Of a stretch of 64,000 nt of DNA, positions 59,500-64,000 are shown piece after piece. The notes beneath the pieces are model-generated. The model made no database searches. It was not told the DNA's origin and worked only from the letters and a program-made list of their open reading frames with translations. This DNA comes from an uncultured Chloracidobacterium sp. (GTDB lineage: Bacteria; Acidobacteriota; Blastocatellia; Pyrinomonadales; Pyrinomonadaceae). Position 1 is the first letter of the stretch; each line of letters opens with the position of its first letter. The position numbers and the translations under genes were made by a program. The stretch lies in the NCBI GenBank assembly GCA_936914845.1, contig CAKZGE010000002.1, forward strand, positions 186,001-250,000. The letters are read 5' to 3'.

Positions 59500-60735
59500 C
59501 TAATGCTTGCTTCCCGCGGGTCCGGCCGAGATAGTTTGGATTATCGGCAGATAGATCGCCAGCAGGATCACAACTACGATGCCCGCCATCAGCACCAGGA
59601 TCGCCGGTTCCAAAAGCGTCGTCAGCTGCTCCAGCCGAACTTCGGCCTCGGCATCGTAAAAGGCGGCAACCTCGTCCAGCATCTCGCGCAAGCTGCCTGA
59701 TTTTTCGCCGATGCCGATCATATCAAGCGCCAGTTCCGGCAGCCATTCAGCCGTTTCCAGAGATTCGGTAAAGCCTCGCCCCTCGCGTATCATCGGCAGA
59801 ACCGCGGCACTTCTGCGGCGGAGTTCTAAATTATTCAGCGCCTGCGAAGCGATCTCCCACGAATCCGGCACCGTAATGCCGCCCGCCAGCAGCGTCGAAA
59901 GCGAGCGTGCCAACTGGGCCGTTGCCATGTTGCGGATCAAACTGCCGGCCACCGGCACCTTTAACAGGACTCGGTGCAGCAAAAGCCTTCCGCTCTCCGT
60001 CCGCAGCCACAAAAAAAGCAGAGCCGATACGACCAGCAATACCGGTATCGCCCACCATGCATTGGTCGCAACACCGTTTGAGATCGCCAACACGAACACC
60101 GTGACGGCCGGAAGTCCGCGGCTGGCGCTGAGCCCTTTGAAAAGGTCAGACATGCGCGGAACGATATAAAGCGTCAGAAACGCAACCATCAATACCGACG
60201 CCAGCAAAAGGAATGCCGGATACGCCAACGCCCCGCGAAGCTTTCGAGCAACGCCCACGCTGCGTTTGAGATATTCGACAAAGCGAAGCAGAACGTCATC
60301 CAGAGCACCGCTTTTTTCGCCCGACAGGATCGACGCGGTATATATTTTCGGAAATATACCCTGCGATTCGAACGCTTCGGAAAGCGGTGTGCCGCTTTTG
60401 ATCTTTTCTTCAATATCGGCAAGCACTTCGCGTAAGCTCGCCGAACCGGAACGCGTTTTCAAGAGCCCGATCGCCTGCAAGACAGGTATGCCGGCGCGCA
60501 AAAGAGCCGACAGCTGTTGATTAAAGAGCAGAAAATCCGCCTGTTTAAGGCGCTTTTTCTTAGCTCCGCCAATTGACAGCATGGAAGCAATACCGCCCTC
60601 TGCCGAATCTACCGAAAAAACTCTGTAGCCTTCTTTCTCAAGCTGCACGCGTGCTTCGCCGGCGGCCGCGGCTTCGACGACGCGCGTGACGATCTCTCCG
60701 GAAGGTGTTCCTAAACGACAAACAAATTCTGACAT
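59500..60735 (-). CDS. gspF: Type II secretion inner-membrane protein, GspF/PilC family
   Basis: This 411-aa polytopic protein has two T2SSF repeats. The first contains FLLFNQQLSALLRAGIPVLQ near 67-86 and GIFPKIYTASILSGEKSGAL near 126-145. The second contains TAQLARSLSTLLAGGITVPD near 274-293 and LPELALDMIGIGEKSGSLRE near 331-350. Three hydrophobic stretches follow the usual pattern. It is the inner-membrane platform contacted by the GspE ATPase. The gene order gspF-gspE is the reverse of the common gspE-gspF. Confidence 0.92.
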   Translation of the reverse strand: MSEFVCRLGTPSGEIVTRVVEAAAAGEARVQLEKEGYRVFSVDSAEGGIASMLSIGGAKKKRLKQADFLLFNQQLSALLRAGIPVLQAIGLLKTRSGSASLREVLADIEEKIKSGTPLSEAFESQGIFPKIYTASILSGEKSGALDDVLLRFVEYLKRSVGVARKLRGALAYPAFLLLASVLMVAFLTLYIVPRMSDLFKGLSASRGLPAVTVFVLAISNGVATNAWWAIPVLLVVSALLFLWLRTESGRLLLHRVLLKVPVAGSLIRNMATAQLARSLSTLLAGGITVPDSWEIASQALNNLELRRRSAAVLPMIREGRGFTESLETAEWLPELALDMIGIGEKSGSLREMLDEVAAFYDAEAEVRLEQLTTLLEPAILVLMAGIVVVILLAIYLPIIQTISAGPAGSKH

Positions 60736-60941
60736 GGAATAGACAAAGGCCTAGTTGCGGCCGCACAACTTTCGATGCAGTATAACACGCAGCGGATCGA
60801 AAAAGGTTGCGCGCCAAAGGCATAATCATAATCTATCGCTCGGCCGCCGAACAACCTTACTGCTGCGCTTTGCATCACAAAAACATCTTGCACAAGATCA
60901 TTGCGTTCCTTAAACTATATCTGGTCCCCAAGGAGAGATTT

Positions 60942-61949
60942 ATGGCTCACGCTGTTTCTGAGTTTCCCCATCGACATCGCCTGCCCGTGCGTTTGATCTT
61001 TGCCTTTGCCGCGCTGCTGATCTTTTCTATCGGAACGCTTGCTCAAGACCCGCAGCCGACAGCCTCGCCAACACCCGTTCCCGATGAGGTCGATACGACC
61101 GGCCCGATCAAGGTCAAGACCGACCTCGTGACGCTAACATTGACGGTAACAGATATGTACGGCCGCTATGTTACCGGCCTTTCAAAGAGCAATTTCACCA
61201 TCAACGACAATGATCAGCCCCAGGAAATATCCTATTTTAGCGATAGCGATGCTCCTGTTTCGATCGGGATCGTTTTTGACGTTTCCGGCTCGATGAATAG
61301 CGAAAAGATCACAAAGGCACGCAAGGCACTTGAGAAATTTATCAATTCGAGCCATCCGTCGGACGAGTATTTTCTGATCGCCTTCAATAGCCGGGCTCAA
61401 TTGCTGCTTGACCGTTCACGAGATGGTGAAGCTGTTCTGCAAAAGCTAACTTTGGTCAGTCCTCGTCAGAATACCGCCCTTTACGATGCCGTTTATCTCG
61501 GTATTGAGCGAGTTACACGAGGAGCTCATCAAAAACGGGCTTTGCTGATCATCAGCGATGGCCAAGACAATGCTTCTCGTTATAATTTTGGCGAGGTTCG
61601 CCGATTGATTAAGGAATCGGACGTTGTAACGTATGCCGTCGGCATCATGGACGGAAGAGATGCAAACTCCATGATCGGCATGCAGGGCCAAGCATTTCTG
61701 GACGAATTGACGTCCGTAACGGGCGGAAAATCATTCTATCCGAACAGCGATATCGAGTTAGACGAGATCTTTGAGCGTATCGCATTAGAACTGCGCCACC
61801 AATATTCGATCGGTTATACGCCGGCTGATTTTGAACCGAACGGGAAATGGCGAAAAGTAAAAGTTAAGGTCAAACCTCCGCGTGGATTTCCGCGTCTAAC
61901 GGTGCGCGGACGCGATGGCTATTACGCCACGCCGACGTCAGAATATTGA
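60942..61949 (+). CDS. Secreted VWA-domain protein (acidobacterial VWFA-related family)
   Basis: The protein is about 335 aa; ATG 60942 follows AAGGAGAG. A signal peptide (LIFAFAALLIFSIGTLA) and a short Pro/Thr linker precede the family segment LTVTDMYGRYVTGLSKSNFT. The VWA domain has MIDAS DVSGS near 116, TALYDAVYLG near 176 and LLIISDGQDN near 202. The C terminus has RHQYSIGYTPADFEPNGKWR. The long low-complexity insert of the two VWA proteins at the left end is absent. It overlaps the search region of the next VWA gene by only the intergenic linker (17 bp) and is clearly in one operon with it. Confidence 0.88.
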   Translation: MAHAVSEFPHRHRLPVRLIFAFAALLIFSIGTLAQDPQPTASPTPVPDEVDTTGPIKVKTDLVTLTLTVTDMYGRYVTGLSKSNFTINDNDQPQEISYFSDSDAPVSIGIVFDVSGSMNSEKITKARKALEKFINSSHPSDEYFLIAFNSRAQLLLDRSRDGEAVLQKLTLVSPRQNTALYDAVYLGIERVTRGAHQKRALLIISDGQDNASRYNFGEVRRLIKESDVVTYAVGIMDGRDANSMIGMQGQAFLDELTSVTGGKSFYPNSDIELDEIFERIALELRHQYSIGYTPADFEPNGKWRKVKVKVKPPRGFPRLTVRGRDGYYATPTSEY

Positions 61950-61966
61950 TCGCGAAAAAAATACCC

Positions 61967-63016
61967 ATGAAAAAGACCCTTTTTCTTCTTTCTTTTGTAG
62001 CCTTAGCGGCCTTTGCGGCCGCATTTAGCTCCGCAACGCCGCAAAGCTTTGCTGATCAAAGAGCTCCTTCGGCATCGTTGCCGGAACAAACGCCAACGCC
62101 GCTGCCGTCCGCAACTCCTCCGCCTATTAGTTCAGAAGATGAAGTTATCAAGGTCGATACAGAACTCGTCAACCTTAATGTTCGTGTGATCGACCGCAAT
62201 AATCGCCCGATCAATGGTTTGCAGCAAAACGATTTCAAAGTATTGGAAGATAACGTTCAACAGCCCATCGAATTCTTTTCGAAGGGCGAAGTTCCAACCA
62301 ATTATTCTCTCGTCATCGACAATTCCGGCTCGCTCCGCTCCCAGCTCGAACAGGTGATCGAGGCAGGTAAAATACTCGTCAATTCAAATCGCAATGATGA
62401 TGAAACAAGCATCATCCGCTTTGTCAGTCGCGACAAGATCAGCGTTGAGCAGCCGTTTACTTCAAACAAAGAAGCCTTGAATGACGCTCTTGATAATCTT
62501 TATATAGAGGGCGGCCAGACCGCCATTATCGATGCGGTCTATCTAGCCGCCGAGGGTGTGAATGAATATGATAAGGCGGCGAGCGATAAGGACCGGACGC
62601 GGCGGGCATTGATCATCGTCTCTGACGGCGATGAGCGGGACAGTTTTTACAGCGAGGCCCAGCTTTTCGAACTTCTCCGTGAAACTGATGTCCAAATTTA
62701 CACGATCGGTTTTGTCAGCGAATTGAGCACCCAAGGCGGTCTTATTAAGAAAAGTCCGCAGGGTAAGGCTAAGGCACTTTTGGAAAGGCTGGCTACCGAA
62801 ACCGGAGGCCGGGCATTTTTCCCGTCCAACACTAGCGAGCTGTCAAAGATAGCTTCTGAGATCTCAAGCGACCTGCGGATCCAATATTCGATCGGTTACG
62901 TTCCCAGCAATGATCGCCGAGACGGTTCTTTCCGCAATATCAAAGTGGTGGTAAACGATGGCCCGAACAAACAAAAACGCATAGCGATAACCCGAGCCGG
63001 AAGAACCGCGCAATAG
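61967..63016 (+). CDS. Secreted VWA-domain protein (acidobacterial VWFA-related family), paralogue
   Basis: This protein of about 349 aa starts with a signal peptide (KKTLFLLSFVALAAFAAAFS) and a Pro/Ser linker. LNVRVIDRNNRPINGLQQND is followed by the VWA domain with MIDAS DNSGS near 116, GGQTAIIDAVYLAAEGV and LIIVSDGDERDSFYSEAQL. The C-terminal motif RIQYSIGYVPSNDRRDGSF followed by NIKVVV matches the other three family members. ATG 61967 is used; a TTG at 61946 would overlap the upstream stop codon. It shares its transcription unit with the VWA gene at 60942-61949 and ends at a terminator. Confidence 0.88.
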   Translation: MKKTLFLLSFVALAAFAAAFSSATPQSFADQRAPSASLPEQTPTPLPSATPPPISSEDEVIKVDTELVNLNVRVIDRNNRPINGLQQNDFKVLEDNVQQPIEFFSKGEVPTNYSLVIDNSGSLRSQLEQVIEAGKILVNSNRNDDETSIIRFVSRDKISVEQPFTSNKEALNDALDNLYIEGGQTAIIDAVYLAAEGVNEYDKAASDKDRTRRALIIVSDGDERDSFYSEAQLFELLRETDVQIYTIGFVSELSTQGGLIKKSPQGKAKALLERLATETGGRAFFPSNTSELSKIASEISSDLRIQYSIGYVPSNDRRDGSFRNIKVVVNDGPNKQKRIAITRAGRTAQ

Positions 63017-63039
63017 CATTGTTTAAACTTGTTGAAAAT

Positions 63040-63074
63040 CCGCCGCGGCATCTTGACTGATGCGGCGGCCTTTT
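63040..63074 (+). terminator. Terminator after the tandem VWA genes
   Basis: CCGCCGC and GCGGCGG form a stem over a 15-base loop that can pair further (CATC with GATG), followed by CC and TTTT, 24 bp past the stop codon. Confidence 0.6.
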
Positions 63075-63240
63075 GCTATAAACTCTCTAACGCTTTCGAC
63101 ACCCCTCGAAACTGTCTCCGACACTTCCACTGTCCGACATCTGATCACTGCTGGTCAGACCGCCTTTCCAAAAGGCTTTGCACTGCCCCCGCTTGGCACA
63201 TTTCCGTGCTCTATTTTTTTCTGTTTGATCAAGGAGGAAC

Positions 63241-64000
63241 ATGAGATCCAATATCTTCAAGTTTGCGTCTATCCCGACCGTCATGGTGGCCGCTCTGGCT
63301 TATTTCACCTTCGGCGACCTAATAACTTTAGAATCGACACATGCTCAGACCGGCGGCCGCTCGGCAGCAGCCGATCAGCGCATTGATTTTTCGCCGCGGC
63401 CTCACATTTCTATTGTCATCGAAGAAGGTGCGGAAAGCCCGCGGATACTCGTCGGCACCATCGGCTCAGCTGATTCAAAAGGCGAACGTCCGATAGGCGG
63501 AAAGATCGAAATCCCCGCCTCGCTGGAATCCGACGGCCGCATCACATTTACCATTTCCGGCGGCGGCAAGTTCGAATCGACCGAAGGTCCGCTGACAACT
63601 CTTTCGCCCGAAGCCGGCAAGGTCTATCTTCCGTCAATAAAGGCGGGTCGTGACGGTGATGAAGGCTTGATAAGCGTGTTGGCTGAGGGCAAACCGCTGA
63701 TCACGGATCTTCGCGTCGCTTCCCTGCCGGCGGGCGGCATTACAAAACTCAAAGGATTTATCAGCGAAACCGATCCCGCAGTGATCGCAATGGGTGATAA
63801 ATTTGCCGTTATCGACGAAGACCTTTGGAAGGATCGACCTGCCGGGTCGGTCAGTTTTACGATCGAGAGCGATGGTGAGAAGATCGAAGAGGCGGCAGAT
63901 GGTCTGTGCATTCGCACACCTTTCGGCCCGGGCAAGGTCAATTACAACGGCTTTAGCCCGTGGGCGGTTGGAAAGCGCTATTCCTATAAGCCGGAAAGCT
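63241..64000 (+). CDS. Secreted protein of unknown function (partial at right edge)
   Basis: The frame is open from ATG 63241, with a strong AAGGAGG site 6 bp upstream, to the end of the window (253 residues, no stop). An N-terminal signal or anchor (SIPTVMVAALAYFTFGD) is followed by beta-rich sequence: PHISIVIEEGAESPRILVG, KIEIPASLESDGRITFTISG and AGSVSFTIESDGEKIEEAAD. This suggests Ig-like or bacterial adhesin-type domains, but I cannot name a family. It is in the same direction as the VWA operon, behind a terminator, so it is probably a separate unit with an envelope role. Confidence 0.7.
   Translation, partial: MRSNIFKFASIPTVMVAALAYFTFGDLITLESTHAQTGGRSAAADQRIDFSPRPHISIVIEEGAESPRILVGTIGSADSKGERPIGGKIEIPASLESDGRITFTISGGGKFESTEGPLTTLSPEAGKVYLPSIKAGRDGDEGLISVLAEGKPLITDLRVASLPAGGITKLKGFISETDPAVIAMGDKFAVIDEDLWKDRPAGSVSFTIESDGEKIEEAADGLCIRTPFGPGKVNYNGFSPWAVGKRYSYKPES

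Noticed and set aside
63075..63240. A small gene between the VWA operon and the last secreted protein
   Set aside because: Short frames here have no ribosome-binding site, and the strong AAGGAGG site clearly belongs to ATG 63241.

Overview
The window looks like chromosomal DNA of an Acidobacteriota member, most likely class Blastocatellia and close to Pyrinomonadaceae. The grounds are four secreted VWA proteins of the acidobacterial 'VWFA-related' type, a Gram-negative envelope gene (lpxC), secreted reprolysin-like proteases and carboxypeptidase-regulatory-like C-terminal domains. Base composition is balanced except for an AT-richer patch near 23.2-29.1 kb. The taxonomic call is an inference from gene content. 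I found no rRNA, tRNA or CRISPR array.

Layout. 0-12 kb: the 3' end of gcvPA, then mtgA, glgC, two tandem VWA proteins, a Gfo/Idh oxidoreductase overlapping a serine hydrolase, an ArnT-like glycosyltransferase, and a divergent pair of sua5-type gene and uvrC. 12-21 kb: a KhtT/KhtU-like K+/H+ antiporter pair, dnaG, rpoD, a thioesterase and gcvPB, which lies 19.5 kb from gcvPA. 21-29 kb: pntA and pntB, split by a 2.6-kb block holding a DUF3592-like membrane protein, a 21-bp/heptapeptide minisatellite, a decayed REP-associated transposase with about ten REP-like hairpins and an orphan membrane protein. These are followed by a MITE-like inverted repeat, a truncated DUF4262 remnant and a BrnT/BrnA toxin-antitoxin pair with a perfect palindrome upstream. 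This is the plastic part of the window.

29-43 kb: a [2Fe-2S] ferredoxin, an FHA-membrane-protease protein followed by a lone FtsX/MacB-type permease, proC, an acyltransferase/MFS exporter operon, a secreted M12B-like protease, a saccharopine-dehydrogenase-like protein and metH, whose leader contains a terminator-like hairpin. 43-56 kb: a TonB-like secreted protein, an acyl-CoA carboxylase beta subunit, an ATP-grasp gene overlapping a secreted metalloprotease gene, an EVE protein, lpxC, gnd, a PLP dehydratase and a 701-aa secreted protein. 56-64 kb: a membrane polyferredoxin fused to TPRs, gspF-gspE, two more VWA proteins and the start of a further secreted protein.

Most genes are housekeeping or envelope functions in short operons. 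The points most worth a second look are the pntA-pntB insertion block with its heptad minisatellite, the metH leader, the hydrophilic inserts in MetH and 6-phosphogluconate dehydrogenase, and several unusual gene pairings (ATP-grasp/protease, FHA-protease/permease, polyferredoxin-TPR). I did not find anything that I can show to be a wholly new system.
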